Part shown: positions 50,786-59,696 of the stretch, piece after piece
How positions within the stretch are numbered: position 1 is the stretch's first letter
Layout of the letters: each line of letters begins with the position of its first letter
NCBI RefSeq assembly: GCF_002592005.1
Contig: NZ_NVQF01000002.1
Location: 62,001-126,000 of the forward strand
From: Mycolicibacterium palauense
Lineage (GTDB): Bacteria > Actinomycetota > Actinomycetes > Mycobacteriales > Mycobacteriaceae
Reading direction: 5' to 3'
DNA length: 64,000 nucleotides
Notes under the pieces: generated by a model
What the model saw: only the letters and a program-made list of their open reading frames with translations
Databases searched by the model: none
What the model was told of the DNA's origin: nothing
Translations under genes and position numbers: made by a program

Positions 50786-51643
50786 GTGACCGGCCAACGG
50801 ATCCGCCAGCCCCGGGTGGCCGAGATTGTGGCCGCGCGCCTGCGGGAGGACATCCTGACCGGCCGGCTGCGGGAGGGCGACGTGCTGCCGTCCCAGGAGA
50901 ACCTGTTCACCGAATTCGGGGTCAGCCCGCCCGCCGTGCGGGAGGCCGTGCATCTCCTGGAGACCGACGGCCTGGTCTCGGTGCGGCGGGGAAACATGGG
51001 TGGGGCCGTGGTCCAGGCGCCGTCGGCGGCCAGGACCGCGCACATGATCGGAATGGTGCTGCAGTCGCGCGGGGCCCGGCCGGCCGACGTCAGCGGGGCG
51101 CTGATCCAGCTGGAGCCGATCTGTGCGGGAATGTGCGCCTCGCGCACCGACCGGCACACCGAGGTGCTCCCCTTCCTGGAGGCCGAGATAGCCGTCCAGA
51201 CCGAACAATTCGACGACGCCGCCCGCTACGTTCCCAACGCCCGGCGATTCCACGAGGAACTGGTCTCCCGGTGCGGCAACGAGCCGATGATCCTGCTCAT
51301 CGGGTCGCTGGAGCTCATCTGGTCGGCCCACGAGTCGGCCGTCTGGGGGGACGGCGAGGCACCGGCGGACGGACCGTCCGGGGAGTCGGCACCGCCCGAC
51401 GCGCACCTCGCCCGGCAGACCAGACGGGCCGCGCTGCGCGACCATCAGCGCCTGCTGGAGGCCATCCGCGACGGCGACGCGGCCCGGGCGGTGCGGATCG
51501 CCGGCGCCCATCTGGCGGCGGCGCGCAGCAACACCCTGGCCGCCGGATCGAAGCGAACCATCGAGGCCCGTCTGATATCGGACACCGACCGCTGGTTCGG
51601 TGCCCGCAACGGAAGCATCCACAGAAAGGAGTCCGGGCAGTGA
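50786..51643 (+). CDS. GntR-family regulator (FadR/FCD type)
   Basis: A 285-residue repressor with the winged-helix motif LREDILTGRLREGDVLPSQENL followed by FGVSPPAVREAVHLLETDGL (residues ~18-65; each segment about 20) and an FCD-type helical effector domain. An insertion of Gly/Ala/Asp-rich residues near 200-215 (WGDGEAPADGPSGESAP) is not typical. The GTG start follows GGGGAGG by about ten bases. Its stop overlaps the downstream crotonase start (GTGA). It probably senses an acyl-CoA or organic acid and controls both itself and the divergent nine-gene operon. Confidence 0.9.
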   Translation: MTGQRIRQPRVAEIVAARLREDILTGRLREGDVLPSQENLFTEFGVSPPAVREAVHLLETDGLVSVRRGNMGGAVVQAPSAARTAHMIGMVLQSRGARPADVSGALIQLEPICAGMCASRTDRHTEVLPFLEAEIAVQTEQFDDAARYVPNARRFHEELVSRCGNEPMILLIGSLELIWSAHESAVWGDGEAPADGPSGESAPPDAHLARQTRRAALRDHQRLLEAIRDGDAARAVRIAGAHLAAARSNTLAAGSKRTIEARLISDTDRWFGARNGSIHRKESGQ

Positions 51644-52551
51644 CCGCTTCGGACACGACAGACGACCGCGTGCTCTTCGACGTCGACCGCGACAGCCGGA
51701 TCGCCACGATCACGCTGAACAACCCGGCGCAGCGCAACTCCTACGACGCGAGTATGCGGGACAGTCTGGCGCGCTGCCTCGACGCGGTGGCCGAGGACGA
51801 CGATCTGACCGTGGTGCTGCTGCGCGGTGCCGACGGGGTGTTCAGCACGGGCGCCGACATGAACAACGCCTACGGCTGGTACGGGGGTGAGCGCAAGGGC
51901 GGCGCCGACGGTGCCGAGTCCACTCGCCCGCCCGCCAAGAGCCGGCCCAGCCAGCGCCGCCGCCTCACCGTCGACCGAAAGTCGTTCGGCTTCTACCACA
52001 ACCTGATGGGCTTTCCGAAGGTCACCGTCGGTGAGGTGAGCGGATACGCGCTGGGCGGCGGCTTCGAGATGGCGTTGATGACGGACATCGCCGTGATCGG
52101 GCGCGACACCCGAATCGGCATGCCGGCCACCAGGTTTCTGGGGCCCGCCCTGGGCAGTCTGCACATGTTCTTCCACCGTCTCGGTCCGGTGCTGGCCCGC
52201 CGGATGCTGCTGACCGGCGACATCATCGAGGCCTCGGAGATCGAGCACCTGGGGGTCTTCACCGAGACCTGTGCGCCCGGATCCGTTGCGGGGCGCGCCC
52301 GTTACTGGGCCCAGAAGGCGGCCAAGATGCCCGCCGACGGCGTGGTGATCGCCAAGGAGGCGTTCCGGCTCGTCGAGCAGAGCCAGGCCTACCAGGGCGA
52401 GGAGGTCTGCAGCTACCTGTTCCACGCCTACGGGACGAACCTGCAGTTCGCCCCGGGGGAGTTCAATTTCGTCAAGACCCGTGCCCAGCACGGGACCAGG
52501 GAGGCGTTCCGGCTGCGTGACGAGCACTTCCACGTCCCGGAGCCCGAGTGA
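51640..52551 (+). CDS. Crotonase / enoyl-CoA hydratase family protein
   Basis: A 303-residue crotonase. ITLNNPAQRNSYDASM and VFSTGADMNNAYGWYGG define the fold. This one keeps the first catalytic Glu in YALGGGFEMALMTDI, so hydratase or isomerase chemistry is plausible, but the second Glu is not evident (RFLGPALGSLHMFF). An unusual charged insertion (residues ~80-110: ERKGGADGAESTRPPAKSRP) lies after the oxyanion strand. It is translationally coupled to the GntR gene and faces the TetR gene convergently. Confidence 0.88.
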   Translation: MTASDTTDDRVLFDVDRDSRIATITLNNPAQRNSYDASMRDSLARCLDAVAEDDDLTVVLLRGADGVFSTGADMNNAYGWYGGERKGGADGAESTRPPAKSRPSQRRRLTVDRKSFGFYHNLMGFPKVTVGEVSGYALGGGFEMALMTDIAVIGRDTRIGMPATRFLGPALGSLHMFFHRLGPVLARRMLLTGDIIEASEIEHLGVFTETCAPGSVAGRARYWAQKAAKMPADGVVIAKEAFRLVEQSQAYQGEEVCSYLFHAYGTNLQFAPGEFNFVKTRAQHGTREAFRLRDEHFHVPEPE

Positions 52552-52569
52552 GTGTGCGACGGCACGCAT

Positions 52570-52586
52570 CCCCGGAACGGCCGGGG
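52570..52586. terminator. Hairpin between convergent crotonase and TetR genes
   Basis: CCCCGG-AACGG-CCGGGG forms a 6-bp GC stem with weaker outer pairing, in the 52-bp gap between the plus-strand crotonase and the minus-strand TetR gene. It may serve both directions. Confidence 0.4.
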
Positions 52587-52603
52587 GGTGACGGGTGCGG
52601 AAT

Positions 52604-53377
52604 CTAGCGCTTCGGGGACCGCGGGGCCTTGGCGGCGGTCTTCTTCGCCCGCGGTCTGGCCGTCCGGCCGGCCGCCTTGGCGGTGCCGATCCGGCGTTCG
52701 GCGTTGTCCAGGATGCACTCGAGCGTGAACTCGAAATTCGCGTCGTCGGTGGCGATGAGGTGATGGCCGGCCGCGCTCACCCGTGCCAGCAGCGGGGCGT
52801 TGTCCGCGTCGATGACCATGGCGTCCTGCAGGGCCGGCGCGCCGTCGTCGGCCGCGGCGTTCTTCTCGTAAAGCCGTTGCAGCACCACCGATCCCCGAAC
52901 ATGCACCGACATGGCCGAGTAGGTGTCGAAGGCGTCCTCGGGGGACAGCCCGGCCTCGACCAGGCTGGCGATCGCTTTCTCCACCTCGAGCACACCGAGC
53001 TGGGCCGCGCGCGGGCTCAACGCCGAGCGGATCAGGATCAGGTCGCACAGGATCGGATTGCCCAGGAAGGTTTCCCGCATGATCCGGGCATGGTTGCGCA
53101 GGGTCTCGCGCCAGTCGCGGGACTCGACGTACGGGGTGGCGAACACGTACTGGCGCAGCGCGCGGTCGGTCATCGCGTTGAGCAGGTCGTCCTTCTTGCG
53201 GAAGTACCAGTAGATGCTGGTGACGCCCACCCCGAGATGCTTCCCGAGCAGGGGCATGCTCAGGTTGTCGATGCCGACCTGTTCGGCGAGCTCGAACGCG
53301 CCCTTGATGATGTCGTCGGGATTGATCGAGCCGCGCTCCCGCCGTTGGCGTTTCTCGGCGGTCGCTTGCTTCGCCAC
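52604..53377 (-). CDS. TetR-family regulator
   Basis: A 257-residue TetR protein. Residues ~18-70 are the DNA-binding domain: INPDDIIKGAFELAEQVGID then NLSMPLLGKHLGVGVTSIYW and YFRKKDDLLNAMTDRAL. The ligand domain follows, and the C-terminus is a Lys/Arg/Ala-rich tail (RTARPRAKKTAAKAPRSPKR) that may add non-specific DNA contact. GTG 53377 is preferred because GGAGG lies eight bases before it; upstream TTG 53392 is possible. It is divergent from the SDR-aldolase operon, so it probably represses that operon through the palindromes in the 405-bp intergenic region. Confidence 0.9.
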   Translation of the reverse strand: MAKQATAEKRQRRERGSINPDDIIKGAFELAEQVGIDNLSMPLLGKHLGVGVTSIYWYFRKKDDLLNAMTDRALRQYVFATPYVESRDWRETLRNHARIMRETFLGNPILCDLILIRSALSPRAAQLGVLEVEKAIASLVEAGLSPEDAFDTYSAMSVHVRGSVVLQRLYEKNAAADDGAPALQDAMVIDADNAPLLARVSAAGHHLIATDDANFEFTLECILDNAERRIGTAKAAGRTARPRAKKTAAKAPRSPKR

Positions 53378-53782
53378 GACGGGCACCTCCAAAGAATCGT
53401 TCCCGCGTTCCGTGGACCCGGCGATCCGCGCCGGTCCCCTCCGGGAAATCTACCGGCAGTGTGCCCGCTTACTGCGTGTACAGCGCGCGTGTCACCGCCG
53501 GACGTTCCGGTCAACCTTACCGGTAGCCATCCGGTTGTAGGGCCGCCCGGTGCGTCCGTGAGACGAGTGCCACAGCAACGCGGCGGCTGTGAGCCCGTCG
53601 ACAGGTATTTACCGTAATGGGTATGGTAATGACTTCCGGGAGTGCCCGTGCGGGATCGGGGAAAGGGAACGCGATGGCGGTGCCACACCTCGAGGTCACA
53701 CCGCGGTACCGCTCCGAAACGGTACTCCCGCGTGGGTTTTCCCGCGTCGCCCCGGCCGCCCGACCGGCGGGGAGGTAGCGCG
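53378..53782. promoter_or_regulatory. Divergent regulatory region between TetR and the aldolase operon
   Basis: The 405 bp contain no convincing gene. They hold the palindrome TTACCGTA-N5-TATGGTAA (53609-53629; arms agree at 7 of 8 positions), a TACCGGTA palindrome (53518-53525), and an AT-richer segment around 53600-53635 where a promoter for the SDR gene at 53783 would fit. In-frame extension of the SDR upstream through this region codes only basic low-complexity sequence. Confidence 0.6.
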
Positions 53783-54580
53783 GTGGATCTGGGGCTCGGT
53801 GACGCCAAGGCGGTCGTGGTGGGCGGCAGCCGCGGAATGGGCCGCGCCACCGCGCGGTGCCTGGCCGACGACGGCGCCCGGGTGGCGGTGATCGCGCGCA
53901 GCGCGGCCGGGCTCGACGAGACGGTCGCCGATCTGTCCGGTCGCGGCAGTCCCGACGCGGTCGGGCTGGTGGCCGACGCCGCCGACGAGACACAGGTGGC
54001 CGAGGCCTTCGACGGGCTGGCACGGCGTTGGGGTGGCGAACTCAACATTCTGGTCAACGCCGTCGGTCCCAGCGTCCAGGGCCGCTTCGAGGACCTCGAC
54101 GACGAACAGTGGCACCTGGCCGTCGGCGGCGGAGCCATGACGATGGTGCACTGCGTGCGCGCCGCGCTGCCGCTACTGCGCCACGCGCGGTGGGCGCGGA
54201 TCGTGAACTTCTCGGCCGCCTCCACCCAACGCCAGGGGGTCACCCTGGCCGCGTACACCGCCGCCAAGGCGATGGTGGTCAGCGTGTCGAAGAACCTGGC
54301 GCTGGCCCTGGCGCCCGACGAGATTCTGGTCAACGTGATCTCACCGGGCAGCGTGGCCTCCGAGGCCCTGGTCGGCTGGGCCCGGTCGGTGGGGGTCGAC
54401 GCCGAGGACCCCTATCGGTTGATGGAGGCCATCACCGAGCACTTCGGCCACCCCGCGCACCTCCCGAGGGCCGGGCTGCCCGAGGAGATCGGGCCGGTCG
54501 TGGCCTTCCTGGCGTCGCGGCGCAACTCCTACATGACCGGTGCCAACGTCAACGTCGACGGCGGCACCGACTTCACCTGA
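53783..54580 (+). CDS. Short-chain dehydrogenase/reductase, first gene of an eight-gene operon
   Basis: A 265-residue SDR. The cofactor loop is VVVGGSRGMGRATARCL, with IARSAAG after strand 2 (Arg, NADP-type), VNAVGPSVQG in place of NNAG, Ser in VNFSAASTQRQ and AAYTAAKAMVVSV with catalytic Tyr/Lys. The GTG at 53783 follows GGGAGG by about nine bases. It starts the operon of aldolase, crotonase, two amidohydrolases, ligase and two acyl-CoA dehydrogenases. It may oxidise the hydroxy intermediate before the aldolase or reduce the aldehyde after it. Confidence 0.9.
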   Translation: MDLGLGDAKAVVVGGSRGMGRATARCLADDGARVAVIARSAAGLDETVADLSGRGSPDAVGLVADAADETQVAEAFDGLARRWGGELNILVNAVGPSVQGRFEDLDDEQWHLAVGGGAMTMVHCVRAALPLLRHARWARIVNFSAASTQRQGVTLAAYTAAKAMVVSVSKNLALALAPDEILVNVISPGSVASEALVGWARSVGVDAEDPYRLMEAITEHFGHPAHLPRAGLPEEIGPVVAFLASRRNSYMTGANVNVDGGTDFT

Positions 54581-54618
54581 GTCTCGGCTCACGTTCGCCC
54601 GGCGAGAGGAGCACCATC

Positions 54619-55629
54619 GTGGCGACGGCACAGCAGGCCCGGTCCTGGGCGCGGAGTGCGTTGCGGGGCATCGGCGATTCGCTGTACACCCCGTTCTCGG
54701 GCCCCGGCGGCGACGACATCGACTGGGACGCCTACACCGAACTGGTTCGCTACTGTGTCGCCGATCTGGGCCACCCAATGCTGTGGTGCACCAGCGGGGT
54801 CGCCGAGTTCTGGTCCCTGACGATCGACGAGCGGAAACGGCTGCTGGAGTTGGCGATCGAGGTCGGTCGCGCACACAACCCGGACCTGGTGGTCCAGGCG
54901 TGCACCGCGGCGACGTCGGTCAAGGACTGTGTGGAGCTGACCCGCCACGCCGAGCAGTCCGGCGCCGACATCGCCTACATCCAGACACCGATGATGGAGA
55001 CCCACGGCGGGGAAGGGGTGCTGCGCTACTTCGCCCATGTCGCCGAGCGCACCGACATCGCGTTGGGCATGTTCAATTCGCCGTCGTCGGGCTACGTGCT
55101 CAGTGCGGCCGAGAGCGCACGGATCTATGACGAGATCCCGGCGGTGTGTGCCACCAAGGAGGGGGCGTTCCGGCCGCGCAACAGCCGGGCCCTGCACGCG
55201 CTGGCCCCCGGGCTGGTCATCTGGGAGTGCGACCTGACGGTCTACCGGGCGGGGTGGCTGCGCGCCGGGATCGTGTGCCCGGCGCAGCTGGGCACCGTCG
55301 GTTACCTGCACGAGACCCCGCAGCGGCGGATCGTGAGCGAATACTGGGAACTGGTCTACAACGACAAGCTCGTCGAGGCGATGGACTACGCGGCCGAGTC
55401 CGGGATGGACCGGTTCGAGTCCGACATGGGCTCGTGGTTCGTGTGCTACCCGGGCCGGTCCGACTACTTCACGCACTGGGGAGCGGCCTTCAAGCACGCC
55501 GCGTCGGTGCTGGGACTGCCCATCGGCGACTACCCGCATTCCCGTCCTCCGCAGGCGCTGCTGCCCGACGCGGCGAAGGCGCAGATCGAGGCCGCCTACA
55601 CGCGGCTCGGGCTGGTCGAAAAGTGCTAG
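54619..55629 (+). CDS. DapA/NanA-family class I aldolase
   Basis: A 336-residue TIM-barrel lyase of the dihydrodipicolinate synthase superfamily. The Schiff-base Lys180 lies in VCATKEGAFRP and the Tyr/Thr elements in YIQTPMM and CTSGVAEFWSLT support the family. It is longer than DapA (about 290) and resembles the hydratase-aldolases and retro-aldolases used in degradation of aromatic or polycyclic compounds. In this context it probably cleaves a carbon-carbon bond in a beta-hydroxy or aldol intermediate rather than making dihydrodipicolinate. GTG 54619 is 38 bp after the SDR stop, preceded by AGAGGAG. Confidence 0.87.
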   Translation: MATAQQARSWARSALRGIGDSLYTPFSGPGGDDIDWDAYTELVRYCVADLGHPMLWCTSGVAEFWSLTIDERKRLLELAIEVGRAHNPDLVVQACTAATSVKDCVELTRHAEQSGADIAYIQTPMMETHGGEGVLRYFAHVAERTDIALGMFNSPSSGYVLSAAESARIYDEIPAVCATKEGAFRPRNSRALHALAPGLVIWECDLTVYRAGWLRAGIVCPAQLGTVGYLHETPQRRIVSEYWELVYNDKLVEAMDYAAESGMDRFESDMGSWFVCYPGRSDYFTHWGAAFKHAASVLGLPIGDYPHSRPPQALLPDAAKAQIEAAYTRLGLVEKC

Positions 55630-55692
55630 CTGATCAGGTCTTCACCGTCCCCGGCGGGCGTCGGCGGACGCGTTGCGGAATGCAGTACCGAT

Positions 55693-55711
55693 AGGTATAC
55701 AGTATGTACCT
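55693..55711. promoter_or_regulatory. Palindrome before the crotonase gene
   Basis: AGGTA-N9-TACCT is the outer part of a 19-bp inverted repeat in an AT-rich stretch (TAGGTATACAGTATGTACC) in the 178-bp gap inside the operon. It could be an operator for an internal promoter, and is similar in type to the palindrome at 53609-53629 (GGTA-rich). Confidence 0.5.
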
Positions 55712-55807
55712 GGAACAGCACTGGGAACGCACGTGGACAGCAACGTCGATCCTGCGGTCCGCCGGCGCCGAGCGGGGCCGGTACGCAGATGAAGGGGGAC
55801 AGGCCCG

Positions 55808-56674
55808 ATGAGCGTCGCCGACGACAGCGCGGTCGCCGAGCAGTCCGGCGCGTCCGGCGGCGCGGTGCTCTACGAGGTCCGGGACTCCGGCGTCGCGGTC
55901 ATCACGTTCAACCGCCCGGAGCGGATGAACGCCTGGGGTGGGGCGCTGGCCACCGGCTTCTACCGCTGCGTCGAGGCCGCCGAGGCCGACCCCGCGGTGC
56001 GCGTCATCGTGATGACCGGCAGTGGGCGGGCGTTCTGCGCGGGTGCCGACATGGGCAACCTCGACTCGATCTCGACCACCACGGTGGAGTCGGCCGGCAA
56101 GACCGATGTCAGCGCGCTGGTGGCCGAGAAGCATCCGTACTTCCTGACCCAGCTGTCCAAGCCGGTGATCGCGGCGATCAACGGCTCGATCGCCGGGATG
56201 GGGCTGTCGCAGGCCCTGATGGCCGACATCCGCTTCGCCGCGGCCGGAGCGAAATTCACCACCTCGTTCGCTCGGCGAGGCCTGATCGCCGAGTACGGCA
56301 TCTCCTGGATTCTGCCGCGACTGGCCGGCTGGGGGGCCGCCACGGACCTGCTGCTGTCGGGACGCACCTTCTTCGCCGAGGAGGCCGCCGAACTCGGCCT
56401 GGTCAAAGAAGTGGTACCCGGTGAACAGCTGATGGAGCGGACCCTGGCCTACGCCGAGGACATGGCCCGCAACTGCGCACCCAGCTCCCTGGCCGTGATG
56501 AAGCGCCAGCTCTATGCCGACGCCGGCCTGCCGATCGTCGAGACCAGCACCAGGGCCGAGAAGTTGATGCACGAGTCGATGACCCGCCCCGACTTCATCG
56601 AGGGCATCACGGCCTTCTTCGAGAAGCGCGCACCGAACTTCCCGCCGCTGACTTCGCACGGCGAACAGAGCTGA
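55808..56674 (+). CDS. Crotonase / enoyl-CoA hydratase family protein
   Basis: A 288-residue crotonase. ITFNRPERMNAWGG and AFCAGADMGNLDS define fold and oxyanion hole. The first Glu position is GSIAGMGLSQALMADI (Gln/Ser, no Glu) while the second motif ARRGLIAEYGISWILPRL carries a Glu in the usual second position, a pattern seen in isomerase-type crotonases. C-terminal FEKRAPNFPPL is typical. It follows the aldolase in the same direction and precedes the amidohydrolase by 28 bp. A second, partial control point upstream is suggested by the palindrome at 55693. Confidence 0.9.
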   Translation: MSVADDSAVAEQSGASGGAVLYEVRDSGVAVITFNRPERMNAWGGALATGFYRCVEAAEADPAVRVIVMTGSGRAFCAGADMGNLDSISTTTVESAGKTDVSALVAEKHPYFLTQLSKPVIAAINGSIAGMGLSQALMADIRFAAAGAKFTTSFARRGLIAEYGISWILPRLAGWGAATDLLLSGRTFFAEEAAELGLVKEVVPGEQLMERTLAYAEDMARNCAPSSLAVMKRQLYADAGLPIVETSTRAEKLMHESMTRPDFIEGITAFFEKRAPNFPPLTSHGEQS

Positions 56675-56702
56675 CCGCACAGGACCGAGAGGACGTCCCA
56701 TC

Positions 56703-57914
56703 ATGACGAAACTGGATTATCGGGCGATCGACGTCGACAACCACTACTACGAACCCGTCGACGCCTTCACCCGCCACCAGCCCAAGGAATTCCGCAGTCG
56801 CGGTGTGCAGATGGTGCAGGACGGCAGGCGCACGCTCGCGGTGTTCGGTGGCGTGGTCAACCACTTCATCCCCAACCCGACCTTCGACCCGATCATCGAG
56901 CCGGGCTGTCTGGATCTGTTGTTCCGCGGCGAGATTCCCGAGGGTGTCGATCCGGCCTCCCTGATGAAGGTGGACCGGCTCGCCGACCATCCCGAATACC
57001 AGAACCGGGATGCCCGCGTGCAGATCCTGGACAAGCAGAACCTCGAAACGGTCTTCATGCTGCCCACCTTCGCCTGTGGCGTCGAAGAGGGGCTCAAGCA
57101 TGACATCGAGGCGACGATGGCCGCGGTGCACGCCTTCAACCTGTGGCTCGACGAGGACTGGGGTTTCGACCGGCCGGACCATCGGATCCTGTCCGCCCCC
57201 ATCATCTCGCTGGCCGACCCGGACAAGGCGGTCGAGGAGGTCGAATTCGTCCTGGCCCGGGACGCGAAGCTGGTGTGCGTGCGGCCCGCGCCGGTGCCGG
57301 GTGCGGTCAGGCCGCGGTCGCTGGGCGACCCGCTGCACGACCCGGTGTGGGCGCGGCTGGCCGAGGCCGGCATCCCGGTCGTCTTCCACCTGTCGGACTC
57401 GGGATACATGGCGGTCCCGGCACTGTGGGGCGGCAGCGGGGTGTTCAAGGGGTTCGGCAAGCGGGATCCGCTCGACATGGTGCTGATGGACGATCGCGCG
57501 ATCCACGACACCATGGCCTCGATGATCGTGCACCAGGTGTTCACCCGGCACCCGAAGCTGAAGGTCGCCAGCATCGAGAACGGCTCGTATTTCGTCTACC
57601 GGCTGATCAAGCGGCTCCGGAAGTCCGCCAACAACGCTCCCTACCATTTCAAGGAAGACCCGGTGGAGCAGCTCAGGAACAACGTCTGGATCGCGCCGTA
57701 CTACGAGGACGACGTCAAACAACTGGCGGACACCATCGGCGTCGACAAGATCCTGTTCGGCTCCGACTGGCCGCACGGCGAGGGCCTGGCGGACCCGATG
57801 AGTTTCACCGCCGACATTCCTCAGTTTCCCGAGTTCAGTGCCGAGGACACCCGAAAGGTGATGCGCGACAACGCACTCGATCTGCTGGGCGTCAACGTCC
57901 ACGCAGCGGTGTAG
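56703..57914 (+). CDS. ACMSD-type amidohydrolase (amidohydrolase_2 family)
   Basis: A 403-residue TIM-barrel metal-dependent hydrolase or decarboxylase. The N-terminal metal motif reads DVDNHYYEP, where the usual H-x-H is altered to N-H-Y-Y. His in VFHLSDSGYM and Asp in LFGSDWPHGEG are probable later ligands. Members include ACMS decarboxylase and gamma-resorcylate decarboxylase, and many mycobacterial copies of unknown function lie beside acyl-CoA enzymes. It probably decarboxylates or hydrolyses a ring-derived acid. It is larger than the second amidohydrolase at 59697. Confidence 0.88.
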   Translation: MTKLDYRAIDVDNHYYEPVDAFTRHQPKEFRSRGVQMVQDGRRTLAVFGGVVNHFIPNPTFDPIIEPGCLDLLFRGEIPEGVDPASLMKVDRLADHPEYQNRDARVQILDKQNLETVFMLPTFACGVEEGLKHDIEATMAAVHAFNLWLDEDWGFDRPDHRILSAPIISLADPDKAVEEVEFVLARDAKLVCVRPAPVPGAVRPRSLGDPLHDPVWARLAEAGIPVVFHLSDSGYMAVPALWGGSGVFKGFGKRDPLDMVLMDDRAIHDTMASMIVHQVFTRHPKLKVASIENGSYFVYRLIKRLRKSANNAPYHFKEDPVEQLRNNVWIAPYYEDDVKQLADTIGVDKILFGSDWPHGEGLADPMSFTADIPQFPEFSAEDTRKVMRDNALDLLGVNVHAAV

Positions 57915-57980
57915 GCGGCGCACCGTGACGTGGCATCACCGCGCGACGGTCCCGGGCGCCGGGCCCGCCGGGGTCTGCCG

Positions 57981-59690
57981 ATGAGCGAGTGGACGATCGG
58001 GGCGGTACTCGACGCCGTCGCCGAGGCCGTGCCCGACCGGGTGATGACGGTGTGCGGGGACCGCCGCAGCACATTCGCCGAGTCCGCCGAACGAACCCGC
58101 CGGCTGTCGAACTACCTGGCGGGCCGGGGTTTCGGGGCGCATACCGAACGTGACGAGCTCGGCAACTGGGAATGCGGCCAGGACCGCGTGGCCCTGATCA
58201 TGCACAACGACCTGTACCCGGACATGGTCATCGGCTGTTTGAAGGCGCGCGTGGTGCCGGTCAACGTCAACCACCACTACACGCCGCGCGAGGTCGCCGA
58301 ATTGCTGGCCTACGTCAGGCCGCGGGGCATCATCTACCACCGCTCCCTGGGGGCGAAATTCGCCGACGTGCTGCCCAGCGAGGGTGCTGAACTGCTGGTG
58401 TCCGTCGACGACGGCAGCGACTATCCCGAGCTGGCCGGCGCGGTCACCCTCGACGAGGCGCTCGCGCAGGGTGGCAACGACGATGGCAACGTCGATGGCA
58501 ACGTCGATGGCAACGACTATCTCAGCGACTATCGCAGTGTCCCCTCGCCGGACGACCTGCTGATGATCTGTACCGGCGGCACCACCGGCCGCCCCAAGGG
58601 CGTGCTGTGGCGGCAGTCCGACATGTACGTGGCGTCGATGAACGGCGACGACCACGAGCACGCCGGACAGATCCACGACAAGGTCGCCAATGCCGGCCCA
58701 CCCTGGTTCGCCGTCTCCCCGCTCATGCACGCCGCCGGCCTGTGGACGGCGTTCTCGGCGATCCTGTCCGGCCAGACCGTCGTGCTCTACGACACGATGC
58801 GCGGGTTCGACCCGGCCGCGGTGCTCGAGACCGCCGAGCGCGAGAAGGTCGGACTGATGACGATGGTCGGCGACGCCTACGCGGCGCCGCTGGTCGAGGA
58901 ACTGAGCCGGCGCAGCTACGACCTGTCGTCGCTGTTCGCCATCGGAACCGGTGGGGCGGCCACCAATCTCAAGCATCAGCGGGCGTTGCTGGAGTACCTC
59001 CCGCACATCACGCTGATCAACGGGTTCGGCTCCTCGGAGACGGGCAACATGGGCTTCGGCCACAGCCAGCGCGGCACCCACGCCGACACGTTCACCTTCC
59101 GTGCCGGCGGCCTGGTGCTCTCCGAGGACTACAGTCGTTTCCTCGCCGCGGGAGACGACGAGGTGGGCTGGGTGGCCCGCTCCGGTCGCATCCCCCTGGG
59201 CTACTTCGAAGACAGGGCCGCGACCGTCAAGACCTTCCCGGTGGTACAGGGACGGCGGGTGGTGATCTCCGGCGACCGGGCCGCGGTGGACGCCGACGGG
59301 ACACTGCGGTTGTTCGGCCGGGACTCGCTGGTCATCAACACCGGCGGGGAGAAGGTCTTCGTCGAGGAGGTCGAGGAGGTGCTGCGTGCGCACCCGGCCG
59401 TGACCGATGCCCTGGTGGTCGGCCGCGACAGCGAGCGTTGGGGGCAGGAGGTGGTGGCCCTGATCGCGCTGCGCGACGGCGCCGAGGAGCGCGGTGAGCT
59501 CGCCGATGCCCTGCATGCCCACTGCGCGGCGGACCTGGCGGGTTTCAAGGTGCCCAAGGCCTTCATCGTCGTCGACCGGGTACGCCGGCTGGGCAACGGG
59601 AAGGCCGACTACCGATGGGCAAAACAGCAAGCGGCGCAGCATGTCTCCACAATCCGGGACGTCGCCGGCGCCGAGGGAAGCCGAGGATAG
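57981..59690 (+). CDS. Acyl-CoA ligase (AMP-binding) of the amidohydrolase operon
   Basis: A 569-residue ligase resembling mycobacterial FadD enzymes of steroid-type acids. P-loop ICTGGTTGRPKGVLW near residue 195, A5 NGFGSSETGNMGFG, A8 RDSLVINTGGEKVFVEEVEE with the hinge, and A10 Lys in RLGNGKADYRWAK. The GNWECGQDRVALIMHND segment in the N-terminal domain is typical. A 12-bp repeat at 58482-58517 adds a DGNV tandem in a surface loop before the P-loop. ATG 57981 is chosen over in-frame starts upstream (57930) because the domain begins there. Confidence 0.9.
   Translation: MSEWTIGAVLDAVAEAVPDRVMTVCGDRRSTFAESAERTRRLSNYLAGRGFGAHTERDELGNWECGQDRVALIMHNDLYPDMVIGCLKARVVPVNVNHHYTPREVAELLAYVRPRGIIYHRSLGAKFADVLPSEGAELLVSVDDGSDYPELAGAVTLDEALAQGGNDDGNVDGNVDGNDYLSDYRSVPSPDDLLMICTGGTTGRPKGVLWRQSDMYVASMNGDDHEHAGQIHDKVANAGPPWFAVSPLMHAAGLWTAFSAILSGQTVVLYDTMRGFDPAAVLETAEREKVGLMTMVGDAYAAPLVEELSRRSYDLSSLFAIGTGGAATNLKHQRALLEYLPHITLINGFGSSETGNMGFGHSQRGTHADTFTFRAGGLVLSEDYSRFLAAGDDEVGWVARSGRIPLGYFEDRAATVKTFPVVQGRRVVISGDRAAVDADGTLRLFGRDSLVINTGGEKVFVEEVEEVLRAHPAVTDALVVGRDSERWGQEVVALIALRDGAEERGELADALHAHCAADLAGFKVPKAFIVVDRVRRLGNGKADYRWAKQQAAQHVSTIRDVAGAEGSRG
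58482..58517 (+). repeat. 12-bp tandem repeat inside the ligase
   Basis: Three copies of GATGGCAACGTC (the third diverging at its end) encode DGNV-DGNV-DGND in a loop of the acyl-CoA ligase. The repeat looks recent and may vary in number. Confidence 0.75.
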
Positions 59691-59696
59691 GCCCAG

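Noticed and set aside
53642..53782. Upstream extension of the SDR at 53783
   Set aside because: The extra 47 residues are basic low-complexity sequence in a regulatory region and have no SDR counterpart; GTG 53783 has a good ribosome-binding site.
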